Shown: positions 16,530-26,021 of the stretch, piece by piece | How the letters are laid out: each line of letters begins with the position of its first letter | How positions within the stretch are numbered: position 1 is the stretch's first letter | DNA from: Bdellovibrionales bacterium | GTDB lineage: Bacteria > Bdellovibrionota > Bdellovibrionia > Bdellovibrionales > JAKFYE01 | Direction of reading: 5' to 3' | DNA: 64,000 bases | NCBI GenBank assembly: GCA_021731045.1 | Contig: JAKFYE010000015.1 | Span: 79,058 to 143,057, forward strand | The notes under the pieces: generated by a model | Told to the model about the DNA's origin: nothing | The model's database searches: none | What the model saw: only the letters and a program-made list of their open reading frames with translations | Position numbers and translations under genes: made by a program

Positions 16530-19295
16530 ATGAAACGTATCGTGTTGGCCGTCGTGGGACTCATATTTGCCGGATTTGTTGGTGTCGCCGCTTTTCTTTT
16601 TTATCTTTCAGCAAATCTTCCGCAGTTGATGACAATAAAAGATTACAAACCGCTCGTGGTATCAGAAGTTTTTGATTCTCATGGAGAAAAAATTGGCGAG
16701 TTCTTTCGCGAAAAACGTATTGTTGTTCCAGTCGATAAAATTCCTGAAAAATTAATCAATGCGTTTGTGGCCGCCGAAGACGACACGTTCTTTCAGCACA
16801 GCGGAATTAACTATATTGCCATTGTACGCGCGTTTATTGCCAACGTGAGAGCCGGAAAAAAAGTTCAAGGAGGTTCGACGATCACTCAGCAGGTCGCGCG
16901 CTCGCTGTTGCTCACTCCCGAAAAAACATATACGCGAAAAATTAAAGAGGTTTTGCTTTCGTACAAAATGGAAACCAACCTTTCCAAAAAAGATATTATG
17001 TACCTCTACTTAAACCAAATTTATCTTGGAGAGGGTGCTTACGGAGTCACTGCAGCCGCACGCGTGTACTACCGAAAAGATCTTAAAGATTTAAAATTAT
17101 CCGAAATGGCAATTTTGGCGGGACTACCTCAAGCTCCGAGTCGTTACTCTCCGCTTGATGCCCCGAGCTCCGCGAAAGCGCGACAAAAATACGTGCTCGG
17201 TCGAATGGAAACCGTCGGATTTATCTCGCAAAAAGAACATGACGAAGCCGTTAACGAACCGATTACCGTTTATGCCCGCCAAAAATATCGGGAGATCGCG
17301 CCTTATTTTGTTGAGACCATTCGTCAACAGCTCGTAAAAACTCTGGGCGAATCCAAAGTTTTAGATGAAGGCATTCGTATTGAAACCGGTCTTAATAAAA
17401 AAATACAACTCGCTGCTCAAGAGCAAGTCGCACAAGGCTTACGTGAGTTAGACAAGCGTCAGGGTTATCGGGGCGCTCTAAAAAACGTAACGGATGTTAA
17501 AGACGTCGCCGACGTGCTTTTAAAAACCCGCAACAAATTAATGGACGAAGCCTCTCCTGAACTCGTTGTACAAGCCGACGGTACGGTGCCAGCCCGCGGT
17601 CCTTTAAATCTTAACCCTCAAGTATCTAAAGATCCGCAAGCTAAGAAAAAAAATCTTCCAGATTACGTAAAACTTCAGACTCTCACCGAAGGTGTTGTGA
17701 CACAGATTAACGATAAATGGGGAGTCGTCACGGTACGATTTGCTGAGAGTCAAGGCGCCATTGACCTCGAGACAATGAAGTGGGCGCGCAAACCAAATCC
17801 TGAGGTTCGTTCTGATTTTGACGAACTCACTTTACCCTCTAAGGCGCTTAAAGTTGGCGACGTCATCATGTTAAAAGTGGTGAGCGATAAATTTCAATCT
17901 CCTCGACTCACTGAAAAATTAGCGACGCTTCGTAAGAACTTTGCACGGGTAAATAAAAAAGGTGTGTTTGAACTTCCAAAAGATTTTCCGCAGCTAGATG
18001 ACTATGCTGGCATTGAATTGGAGCAAGAGCCGTTGGCAGAGGGCGCGCTTTTGTCTTTTGATTTAAAGTCGCAAGATATTTTAGCAATGGTGGGTGGTTA
18101 CGCTTTCGAGCGCAACGAATTCAATCGCGCACTTCAAGCTACGCGCCAAACAGGTTCTTCGTTTAAGCCGATTGCCTACACGGCCGCGCTTGATAACGGC
18201 TTTAGCCCAAATCGCGTTATTATTGATGCCCCGATTGTCTATGAGTTTGAAGCTCCCCCAGAAGAAGGCGGAACGGTCAGCGCAGATGGCGAAACAAAAA
18301 AGTGGAAACCCGGAAACTACGGAAAAACTTTTGGCGGCGATGTTCTTTTTAGAAATGCCCTGATTAGCTCGTTGAATATTCCGACCGTCAAGATTATGGA
18401 AGAGACATCTGTTCCCGTTGTTGCAGACTACGCAAAACGTCTCGGGATTTTTTCTCCTCTTAATATGGATTTAGGAATGGGCTTGGGATCCAGTTCGGTC
18501 ACGTTGTATGAGATGACCAAAGTCTTCGCGCATTTTGGTCGCTTAGGAAAGCGTATCTATCCTGTTCTCATTCGAAAAGTGAAAGATCAAGCAGGGGCCG
18601 TTTTACTTGAAAATATGAGCTTAGACTCAAGATTTGAAAACGAAACATCCGAGATGGACGCAGATATTGAAGAACGTCGTTTAAAATATCTTGAAGCCTT
18701 AGCACAACAAGCGACAGATCCAAATGCGCCCGCACCCAATCCCGAAGCTCCCGTGCCGACACCATCAAAAAAGAAAACAGCAAAAATATTTTTTGATGAT
18801 AAAGATCTTCTCATCAGTCCACAAACGGCGTATCTCATGACAAGTTTATTACGCGGAGTTATTTTTGATCCCGGCGGAACTGGCGGAGCAGCTAAAGAGA
18901 TTGGCCGACCTGCCGCTGGCAAAACAGGAACCACAAGCAGTTATTATGACACTTGGTTTTTGGGCTACACCCCGCAAATCGTAACTGGGGTTTGGGCGGG
19001 ATATGACAGCGAAAAGTCGCTTGGCGTTGGCGAGACCGGTGGAAAGACGGCGCTTCCTATTTGGCTACGCTACATGATGAAGGCTCATGAAGATTTGCCG
19101 CGACAAGAGTTTCCAACTCCCGATAAAATAGTGTTTGCAAATATTGACAATGTGACCGGCAAGCTTGCCTCCGCTTCTTCTAAAGTGGTAGTACGTCAAG
19201 CCTTCCTTGAAGGAACAGAGCCTACGACGACATCTTCAGAGTCGTCGTCCACGGGCGAAGACAAAGATTTTTTAAAAGACGATTTATCGCAGTAG
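16530..19295 (+). CDS. ponA: Bifunctional penicillin-binding protein 1A
   Basis: Class A PBP that polymerises and crosslinks peptidoglycan in the periplasm. One N-terminal membrane anchor (residues 4-25) precedes the glycosyltransferase domain, with AAEDDTFFQHSG (catalytic Glu), GGSTITQQVAR and LYLNQIYLG. An OB-like insert follows (around VTQINDKWGVVTVRF). The transpeptidase has the SxxK motif in TGSSFKP, SxN in SSLN and KTG in GKTGTTSSYYDTWF. The 921 residues are slightly long because of the insert and an Ala/Pro-rich loop before the KTG domain. uvrA follows after 5 bases, so they share a transcript. Confidence 0.94.
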   Translation: MKRIVLAVVGLIFAGFVGVAAFLFYLSANLPQLMTIKDYKPLVVSEVFDSHGEKIGEFFREKRIVVPVDKIPEKLINAFVAAEDDTFFQHSGINYIAIVRAFIANVRAGKKVQGGSTITQQVARSLLLTPEKTYTRKIKEVLLSYKMETNLSKKDIMYLYLNQIYLGEGAYGVTAAARVYYRKDLKDLKLSEMAILAGLPQAPSRYSPLDAPSSAKARQKYVLGRMETVGFISQKEHDEAVNEPITVYARQKYREIAPYFVETIRQQLVKTLGESKVLDEGIRIETGLNKKIQLAAQEQVAQGLRELDKRQGYRGALKNVTDVKDVADVLLKTRNKLMDEASPELVVQADGTVPARGPLNLNPQVSKDPQAKKKNLPDYVKLQTLTEGVVTQINDKWGVVTVRFAESQGAIDLETMKWARKPNPEVRSDFDELTLPSKALKVGDVIMLKVVSDKFQSPRLTEKLATLRKNFARVNKKGVFELPKDFPQLDDYAGIELEQEPLAEGALLSFDLKSQDILAMVGGYAFERNEFNRALQATRQTGSSFKPIAYTAALDNGFSPNRVIIDAPIVYEFEAPPEEGGTVSADGETKKWKPGNYGKTFGGDVLFRNALISSLNIPTVKIMEETSVPVVADYAKRLGIFSPLNMDLGMGLGSSSVTLYEMTKVFAHFGRLGKRIYPVLIRKVKDQAGAVLLENMSLDSRFENETSEMDADIEERRLKYLEALAQQATDPNAPAPNPEAPVPTPSKKKTAKIFFDDKDLLISPQTAYLMTSLLRGVIFDPGGTGGAAKEIGRPAAGKTGTTSSYYDTWFLGYTPQIVTGVWAGYDSEKSLGVGETGGKTALPIWLRYMMKAHEDLPRQEFPTPDKIVFANIDNVTGKLASASSKVVVRQAFLEGTEPTTTSSESSSTGEDKDFLKDDLSQ

Positions 19296-19300
19296 GAACA

Positions 19301-22093
19301 ATGGAAGAAAAATTAGATCTGTCGCATATCAAATTATTAGGTGTGCGACAGAACAATTTAAAAAACATCAATGTGAATATTCCTTTGGGCGCCCTCACCG
19401 TCGTATGTGGTCCAAGTGGTTCCGGTAAATCTTCGCTTGCGTTTGAAACTTTATTTGCCGAAGGACAACGCCGCTTTATCGAAAGCATGTCTAATTACGC
19501 ACGCCAATTTTTAAATAAAGCTCCACAGCCCGATCTTGATTCTATTGAAAACATTCCGCCCGCCATCGCGGTCGAACAGAAAAACCACGTCAAAACAAGC
19601 CGCTCAACAGTGGGAACAACAACCGAAGTTGTCGATTACCTGCGGCTTCTTTACGAAAAAGTGGGCGTGCCCTATTGCCCGAACCATAAAACAAAGATTG
19701 AAAGCGAAAGCGTGACCCAAGCTACGCAAAAAGTTCTCGATAAATTTACCGGCAAGCGCGGCTACATTTTAACTCCTGTTCTGCACGAAGGACGAATCGC
19801 CAAAGGTAAAAAACTTTTGCCCTTACTTCTTAAAGAAGGATTCGTACGTGTACTTATTAACGGCGAATCGATCGATTTAACTCCAAAAACGGTTTTGCCA
19901 GCTGAAGATTTTTTTATCGTAATTGATCGCGTGGCATTTCGTGAAGACGACCGCGGCCGCTTGACTGATTCTTTGGCGCAAGCGTATGCCGCTAGTCAAA
20001 AACTCAATGCAAATCTCAATGGAGGGCGCGCCCGAATTTTAACGACTGAAAACGAAGATCTTTTGGTCAGTGAAGAAAACGCCTGCTCACTTTGCGGCTT
20101 TACCTTTCCCGAAATTTCTTCGCGCTTATTTAGTTTTTCAAGCCCTGTTGGCGCATGTCCTACGTGCAATGGATTTGGCAATACCCTTAGTCTTGATGAA
20201 AAAAAAGTGATTCCGAATCCTTCGCTTTCTATTGCGCAAGGAGCGATTCATCCCTTTACCATGCCAAGTGCTTCGACCGATCGTAAAGATCTGCTCGCGT
20301 ATTGTAAAAAAGCGAAAATAGATATTCACACTCCCTGGAAGGATCTTCCTAAAAAACAAACGCAGACGCTATGGAACGGAAATGATGGTTTTTACGGCGT
20401 CAAAGGGCTCTTTGATTATCTCGAGACAAAAAAATACAAAATGCACGTGCGAGTCTTTTTGTCTCGATATAAGTCAGGCGTAGAATGTCCTGAGTGTAGT
20501 GGCACACGTCTTCGCAAAGAGGTTCAGAATATTTTAATTCAAAATAAATCTATCATTGAGCTATCAAATTTACCGCTAAGTGATTTTTTAGACAGCTTAA
20601 ACAAACTGAAGCTCTCAAAAAAAGAAAAAGAAACTTCAGAGGAAATTTTAAAACAGCTGATCGCACGCGCGCAGTTTTTAGTTGATGTCGGCGTAGGGTA
20701 CTTAACACTTGATCGACAAACACGAACGCTCTCGGGCGGAGAGTACCAAAGATTAAATCTTGCGAACCAATTAGGAATGGGGCTTTCGCAAACACTCTAT
20801 GTATTAGATGAGCCAACGGTTGGATTGCATCCCAAAGACAATCATCGTTTAATCCAAATTTTAAAACGACTTAAAGATCTTGGAAACACCCTTGTCGTCG
20901 TCGAGCACGACAAAGATGTGATTCGCAGTGCCGAGCACGTTATAGAGCTAGGCCCAGGCTCGGGACATCTGGGTGGCGAAATTATTTTTGATGGCTCCGC
21001 AAAAGAATTTTTTAACTCTAAAGAGTCCCGGACCGCTCATCATCTTCGACTGGATAACCAATGGAAGCCTGCGCATGCCTCACGGCTTGTGAATATTGAA
21101 TCGTACAAATATTTAATGACGATTAAAGGTTGTAAGGGTCACAACTTAAAAAACATCGATGTCTCAATACCTTTAAATCGTCTTGTGGTGGTAACAGGTA
21201 TGAGTGGATCTGGAAAGTCCTCGCTCGTGAGTCACACACTGTACCCAGCTATTATGCAAAATCTCACCGGCGAAAATCAGCCGACTTTACCCTTTAGTAG
21301 TTTAAGCGGACTCGAACATATCAAGGATGTTATTTTTATCGACCAAAAACCAATTGGCAAAAGTGCCCGTAGCAATCCGGTTACGTACATGAAGGTGTAT
21401 GATGAAATTCGCGAAATTTTAGCTTCGACCGAGGATGCCAAAACTCGCGGTTATACCTCGCGGTTTTTCTCTTTAAATGTCGACGCCGGTCGATGCCCTC
21501 GCTGTCAGGGCAATGGTCACGAAACCATTGACATGATGTTTATGGATGACATTACCTTGGTGTGTGAAGAGTGTAACGGAAAGCGATTTAAAAAAGAAAT
21601 TTTGGATGTGCGTTTTCGCGGTAAAAATGCCGATGATATTTTAAATTTAACCGTAACGCAGGCGATGGATTTTTTTATTTCTCATCCTAAAATTCGACGT
21701 CCCCTTTCGGTTTTAAAAGAAGTCGGACTTGATTATTTACGTCTTGGGCAAAGTTCACGCAGTTTGAGTGGTGGAGAATCCCAAAGATTAAAAATTGCGA
21801 AAGAGTTCGATTCGATTAATCAAAAAGCGACGCTTTATATTTTAGATGAGCCCACGACAGGCCTTCATCCGCATGAAGTTCAACTCTTGCTCGCGGTTTT
21901 AAATAAACTCATAGATGCGGGCGGCAGCGTTTTACTTATTGAACACAATATGGATATCATTCGCTCTGCTGATTATCTCATTGAGTTGGGCCCTGAGGGC
22001 GGCGCTAAGGGTGGGCACTTATTATTTGTTGGAACCCCAGAAGAAATGGCGCGTGCAGGCAATTGTCCTACGGCCGAATTTTTAAAAATGTAA
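19301..22093 (+). CDS. uvrA: UvrA-family excinuclease ATPase
   Basis: DNA-damage recognition ATPase of nucleotide excision repair. Two ABC modules are present: Walker A in GPSGSGKSSLAFETLF and GMSGSGKSSLVSHTLY, signatures LSGGEYQRLNLA and LSGGESQRLKIA, Walker B in LYVLDEPTVGLH and LYILDEPTTGLH. Zinc modules are CSLCGF...CPTCNGFG and CPRCQGNG...CEECNGKRF. The UvrB-binding segment (about 120-240) is present, so it is not the shortened UvrA2 type. Several normally invariant segments differ from the classical enzyme (NHVKTSRSTVGTTTE; Tyr in the first signature), so it could be a second UvrA paralog. The 930-residue length is normal. Confidence 0.88.
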   Translation: MEEKLDLSHIKLLGVRQNNLKNINVNIPLGALTVVCGPSGSGKSSLAFETLFAEGQRRFIESMSNYARQFLNKAPQPDLDSIENIPPAIAVEQKNHVKTSRSTVGTTTEVVDYLRLLYEKVGVPYCPNHKTKIESESVTQATQKVLDKFTGKRGYILTPVLHEGRIAKGKKLLPLLLKEGFVRVLINGESIDLTPKTVLPAEDFFIVIDRVAFREDDRGRLTDSLAQAYAASQKLNANLNGGRARILTTENEDLLVSEENACSLCGFTFPEISSRLFSFSSPVGACPTCNGFGNTLSLDEKKVIPNPSLSIAQGAIHPFTMPSASTDRKDLLAYCKKAKIDIHTPWKDLPKKQTQTLWNGNDGFYGVKGLFDYLETKKYKMHVRVFLSRYKSGVECPECSGTRLRKEVQNILIQNKSIIELSNLPLSDFLDSLNKLKLSKKEKETSEEILKQLIARAQFLVDVGVGYLTLDRQTRTLSGGEYQRLNLANQLGMGLSQTLYVLDEPTVGLHPKDNHRLIQILKRLKDLGNTLVVVEHDKDVIRSAEHVIELGPGSGHLGGEIIFDGSAKEFFNSKESRTAHHLRLDNQWKPAHASRLVNIESYKYLMTIKGCKGHNLKNIDVSIPLNRLVVVTGMSGSGKSSLVSHTLYPAIMQNLTGENQPTLPFSSLSGLEHIKDVIFIDQKPIGKSARSNPVTYMKVYDEIREILASTEDAKTRGYTSRFFSLNVDAGRCPRCQGNGHETIDMMFMDDITLVCEECNGKRFKKEILDVRFRGKNADDILNLTVTQAMDFFISHPKIRRPLSVLKEVGLDYLRLGQSSRSLSGGESQRLKIAKEFDSINQKATLYILDEPTTGLHPHEVQLLLAVLNKLIDAGGSVLLIEHNMDIIRSADYLIELGPEGGAKGGHLLFVGTPEEMARAGNCPTAEFLKM

Positions 22094-22160
22094 ACCTGAG
22101 CCCAATTCACCATGAATAAATAGTGCCAATTTAGATTTGCCCAGAGTATATTTCAGCCAT

Positions 22161-23870
22161 ATGCCGACCTATAAAAAATTGTTGCCCTATTTGCTTTTAA
22201 ACAAGCGCTACTTCGCGGGCATGATTGTTTTTGGCATTATCATGAGCGTGGCCCAAGCCTATGTGGCTCGCATTACAGGGCAGCTTTTTGATGGGCTCAA
22301 TAACAAAGATATTCAAGCGGCGATCGTCGCGTCGCTTTATATCCCGGCGCTCTACTTTGTTCACGGTATCGCTCGATATTTACATTGGTTTTATTTGAAA
22401 ATGACGGCCGAGCTGCTATCGACCAAACTCCAGCGCGAGCTTCAAGAAAAATACATGCAGATGAATTTGGGTTACTACAGCTCTTCCGATACCGGCGGCA
22501 TGATCAGTAAAACCATCAACGATGTTAGCGCCATTCAGTTTGGCGTTACTATTTTTGCAGACCTCGCTCGCGAACCTATTACCGCTCTACTTTTGATGGG
22601 CTACATTTTATATTTAGATTGGAAGCTCACCGTTATTTTACTTTTGGTTTGTCCGCCCGTTATTTTTATTATCAGCTCTCTATCTCGCGGCGTTCGCAAG
22701 TACAGTCACCAGCAACAAGAGTCCATGGAAGACTTTACTTCCACTCTCAAAGAAACTGTAGACGGAGTACGTATTATTCAATCGTTTAATTTAATGAATG
22801 AAATGAGACGACGTCTTTCGTTAGTGATTGATCATTACATCGCCGTTAGAAAAAAAATTATTATTCGTCAAGAATCGGCAGGCCCTTTGACGGAGTTTTT
22901 GGTTTCGACCGTCGTGGCATTACTTTTTTATTATAAAGGCCATGATATTATTAATGGCACGTCGACGCTTGGTGAATTTATGGCGTACTTTACGGCGCTT
23001 GCGATTATGACTCCGTCGATTAAAAAAATTCAGGACGGAATTATTCGTATTCAACCAACGTTAGCTTCTACCGAACGGATCTTTACCGTCCTAGCAGCAA
23101 AAACAATTGTTCCAGAGACAGTGAATCCAGTTACGTTTCCGTTAGATTGGAAAGAAATTGAATTTAAAAACGTGTCATTTTCTTATGGTAACTCCGCCGT
23201 TTTAAAAAGTATTAGTTTAAAAATTAAACGTGGTGAGCGTCTGGCTCTTGTCGGCGAAAGCGGCAGCGGAAAATCCACTTTTGTAAATTTACTTGAGAGA
23301 TTTTATGACCCTCTAGAGGGAGAAATTTTAATCGGCGGCGTCTCAACTCGAAATATTAGTTTACATGAGCTACGCGAACACATCGCCTTAGTTACCCAAG
23401 ACGTATTTTTATTTAATGACTCTATCGAACGAAATATTCAATCGGGCAACTTTGGCAAACAACACTACACCGTTCAAGAGTCTGCACAAATGGCCAACGC
23501 GCACGATTTTATCGCCCGCATGCAGAATGGTTACGAAACTCGCGCCGGCGATCGAGGCGGGCGTCTTTCTGGTGGAGAGAAACAGCGTATTTCAATTGCG
23601 CGCGCTATTTACAAAAACGCGCCAATTCTTATTTTAGACGAGGCCACGAGCGCACTCGATTCTGCCAGCGAAGTCGAAGTACAAAAAGGCCTCGATAAAC
23701 TTATGGAAGGGCGAACGGCCTTTGTGATTGCCCATCGCTTTTCTACTATCGTCAATGCCGACCGAATTCTTGTTTTCAAACACGGCGAAATCATCGAACA
23801 AGGCACTCATCAACAACTCATGGAACACAAAGGAACTTACTACGAGTTCCAACAACTTCAGAAAATTTGA
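22161..23870 (+). CDS. MsbA-like ABC exporter (half-transporter)
   Basis: 569 residues from the ATG at 22161; the track start is a TTG eight codons upstream, and neither start has a strong ribosome site. The N-terminal six-helix domain (about 15-310) is typical of type IV exporters. The ATPase domain has Walker A GESGSGKST, the Q-loop VTQDVFLFNDS, signature LSGGEKQRISIARAI, Walker B ILILDEATSALD and the H-loop FVIAHRFST. Order and length fit MsbA/lipid A-core flippases, but drug exporters look the same, so the substrate is left open. It acts as a homodimer in the inner membrane. Confidence 0.85.
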   Translation: MPTYKKLLPYLLLNKRYFAGMIVFGIIMSVAQAYVARITGQLFDGLNNKDIQAAIVASLYIPALYFVHGIARYLHWFYLKMTAELLSTKLQRELQEKYMQMNLGYYSSSDTGGMISKTINDVSAIQFGVTIFADLAREPITALLLMGYILYLDWKLTVILLLVCPPVIFIISSLSRGVRKYSHQQQESMEDFTSTLKETVDGVRIIQSFNLMNEMRRRLSLVIDHYIAVRKKIIIRQESAGPLTEFLVSTVVALLFYYKGHDIINGTSTLGEFMAYFTALAIMTPSIKKIQDGIIRIQPTLASTERIFTVLAAKTIVPETVNPVTFPLDWKEIEFKNVSFSYGNSAVLKSISLKIKRGERLALVGESGSGKSTFVNLLERFYDPLEGEILIGGVSTRNISLHELREHIALVTQDVFLFNDSIERNIQSGNFGKQHYTVQESAQMANAHDFIARMQNGYETRAGDRGGRLSGGEKQRISIARAIYKNAPILILDEATSALDSASEVEVQKGLDKLMEGRTAFVIAHRFSTIVNADRILVFKHGEIIEQGTHQQLMEHKGTYYEFQQLQKI

Positions 23871-24079
23871 GCTTTTCGTCTACATGTCTCACATTGAGAC
23901 TCCAAAAATGAAATGAAAATTCAAAGGCTTAGGCCAGTTTTGACAAACAAATAAGCACTCGCCTTAAGTTGTCCAAAGTTTTGACGATAAGTCTGCAAGA
24001 GGTTTTGCCTCAACGAGTGCACAGGACGTCGCGCTTTTTTAAATGTCAGGACGACTCATTTACAGAAGGAGCCGCCCAC

Positions 24080-25636
24080 ATGATTAATTGGGACGAGTTT
24101 GAGCACATACACGTAATTAAAAAATTGAAAGAAATTTTAAGCTCATGGTGGAACATCGATACTCTTTTTACAGATGATCGTGGTCATCTTAAAGGATTCG
24201 ATAAAGACAAAAAATTACTTGTGAATCCCGCCGTCAAATTTTTGATGGACAAACCTACAACGCACGAATCACTTGCCGAGCTCGTACAAAAAGCGACCGA
24301 AGACCTAAAAGGCTCAGGCCTAGGTTACTCGATTCGTCGATGGGACGCTGGCGGATTTGATGCTGCGATTTTTCCGATTGTAATCGAAAATGATTTTGTC
24401 GGTACCGTGGTGGCACTCGGATTTTTTAAAGACAATGCAAATCCGTCTCGTCTTAATGAAGTGCGCGACCGCCTCGCGGCTTTTGGCGCTTCGAGCGACT
24501 TAATTCAAGGCTGCTTAAATAAAATTCCGTTTATGAAAGATGAAGATCGTCAGCATTTTACTGAACTTTGTGAGCTTGTGGCTCAGGAAGTTGTAACGCT
24601 TCACCTTGAAATTACTAGCCGTGAAGACCGTATCAGCGAGTTAAATAAAGAATTGGGCACACGTTACAAATACGACAACATGATTGGTAAATCAAAACCA
24701 ATGCAAGATATGTATTCGCTCTTAGATAAAATTAAATCTGCCGAGAGCACCGTTTTGATTCAAGGTGAAAACGGAACAGGTAAGGAGTTGATCGCTAAAG
24801 CGATTCACTACAATTCTCCTCGTAAAGACAAAGCTTTTATTATTCAAAACTGTTCAGCCTTTAATGACAATCTTTTAGAGTCAGAACTTTTTGGTCACGT
24901 AAAAGGATCGTTCACCGGCGCGATTAAAGATAAAAAAGGTCTTTTTGAAATGGCCGACAAAGGAACTTTCTTTTTGGATGAGATTGGAGATACCTCTCCG
25001 ACAATGCAGGTAAAACTTCTTCGCGTCATTCAAGAGGGCACTTTCTTGCCTGTGGGCGGAACAGAATCTAAACGCGTCGATGTAAGAATCATCGCAGCAA
25101 CGAACCGTGATCTTAAAGAGATGGTTGAAAAAGGAACATTCCGAGAAGATTTGTATTATCGCTTGAATGTGATCAATCTTCGCGTGCCGCCACTTCGCGA
25201 GCGCAAAGAAGATATTCCACTATTGATCGAGTTCTTTTTAGACCGTGCAGCTCAAGGCGCCGTACATCCTAAAAAAATCATGACGAAGAGAGCTTTAGAA
25301 AAACTTTTTGATTACGCCTTTCCGGGTAATATTCGTGAACTTCAAAACGAAATTGAGCGCGTGGTCGTATTGGCCGGCGCCGAACAAAAAATTGCGGCCG
25401 ATATGCTTTCGGCACGAATTTTAGAAACGGGCGACAAAACGAAAGTTCAAGGCGCTCGTGTTCACGGAAAACTTAAAGATGCCTTGGAAGAACTCGAACG
25501 CGAGATGATCAAAGATGGTCTTCGTCGCACGGGTTGGAACAAATCCAAACTAGCAAAAGAACTCGGCATTTCCCGCGCCGGCCTTATCATGAAGGTCGAA
25601 AAGTACGGCCTCGATAAACGAAAACTTCTTCGCTAA
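24080..25636 (+). CDS. Sigma-54-dependent transcriptional activator
   Basis: 518 residues from the ATG at 24080 (AGAAGGAG upstream); the track ORF adds 37 codons that look non-coding. The N-terminal sensory part (1-190) resembles PocR/GAF-type ligand domains (AAIFPIVIENDFVGTVVALGFF) with no receiver Asp pocket. The AAA+ domain is complete: Walker A GENGTGKELIA, the sigma-54 contact loop GSFTGA, Walker B GTFFLDEIGD, and the arginine-finger region FREDLYYRLNV. A Fis-type helix-turn-helix ends the protein (NKSKLAKELGISRAGLIMKV). Target genes are unknown; a shorter, degenerate relative follows. Confidence 0.9.
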   Translation: MINWDEFEHIHVIKKLKEILSSWWNIDTLFTDDRGHLKGFDKDKKLLVNPAVKFLMDKPTTHESLAELVQKATEDLKGSGLGYSIRRWDAGGFDAAIFPIVIENDFVGTVVALGFFKDNANPSRLNEVRDRLAAFGASSDLIQGCLNKIPFMKDEDRQHFTELCELVAQEVVTLHLEITSREDRISELNKELGTRYKYDNMIGKSKPMQDMYSLLDKIKSAESTVLIQGENGTGKELIAKAIHYNSPRKDKAFIIQNCSAFNDNLLESELFGHVKGSFTGAIKDKKGLFEMADKGTFFLDEIGDTSPTMQVKLLRVIQEGTFLPVGGTESKRVDVRIIAATNRDLKEMVEKGTFREDLYYRLNVINLRVPPLRERKEDIPLLIEFFLDRAAQGAVHPKKIMTKRALEKLFDYAFPGNIRELQNEIERVVVLAGAEQKIAADMLSARILETGDKTKVQGARVHGKLKDALEELEREMIKDGLRRTGWNKSKLAKELGISRAGLIMKVEKYGLDKRKLLR

Positions 25637-25665
25637 TCCTAAAAAACTCAAAACTCAGCACACCC

Positions 25666-25687
25666 AAAAGGACCGCAAGGTCCTTTT
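25666..25687 (+). terminator. Terminator after the sigma-54 activator gene
   Basis: AAAAGGACC and GGTCCTTTT form a perfect 9-bp stem around GCAA, ending in TTTT then ACTATTTTC, 30 bases after the stop codon. Confidence 0.7.
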
Positions 25688-25719
25688 ACTATTTTCTGAT
25701 CCCCTCAAACCCTCAATTT

Positions 25720-25833
25720 GGGGACGGAGCTCTTCTAAGCTACTATAATTCTTAGGGTTTTTTGTCTGTTTGAAGCCTGCTTTTTTTCGGACACGTCGAT
25801 TGGCGCACCACTTTATTTGTGAGCTCCGTCCCC
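25720..25833. repeat. REP-like inverted pair 1 (GGGGACGGAGCTC)
   Basis: An exact 13-mer GGGGACGGAGCTC (25720-25732) faces its exact reverse complement (25821-25833) across 88 bases. The homology extends outward (CCTCAATTT on the left, mirrored by GAATTGGAGG on the right), giving arms of about 22 bases. It is intergenic, just after the terminator, in the 385-base gap before the degenerate activator gene. The same arrangement recurs at 33090-33254 and around the RAYT gene at 37.4-38.5 kb. Confidence 0.8.
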
Positions 25834-26021
25834 GAATTGGAGGGAGGGCTTTTTTTGGCGGGTGTGTGGTAATTTTTTTAGTCTTAGTCTTCTACTAGAC
25901 ACTCTGCCCCTAATGAAAGGCTTGTGTTTTCAATAGCTTAAGTTCGTTTTTTTTGGGCACATCCCTTGCGATAGGCATCCAACATACTGAGAGAGAGTTC
26001 CCTATTATCTGGAGAGAAGTG

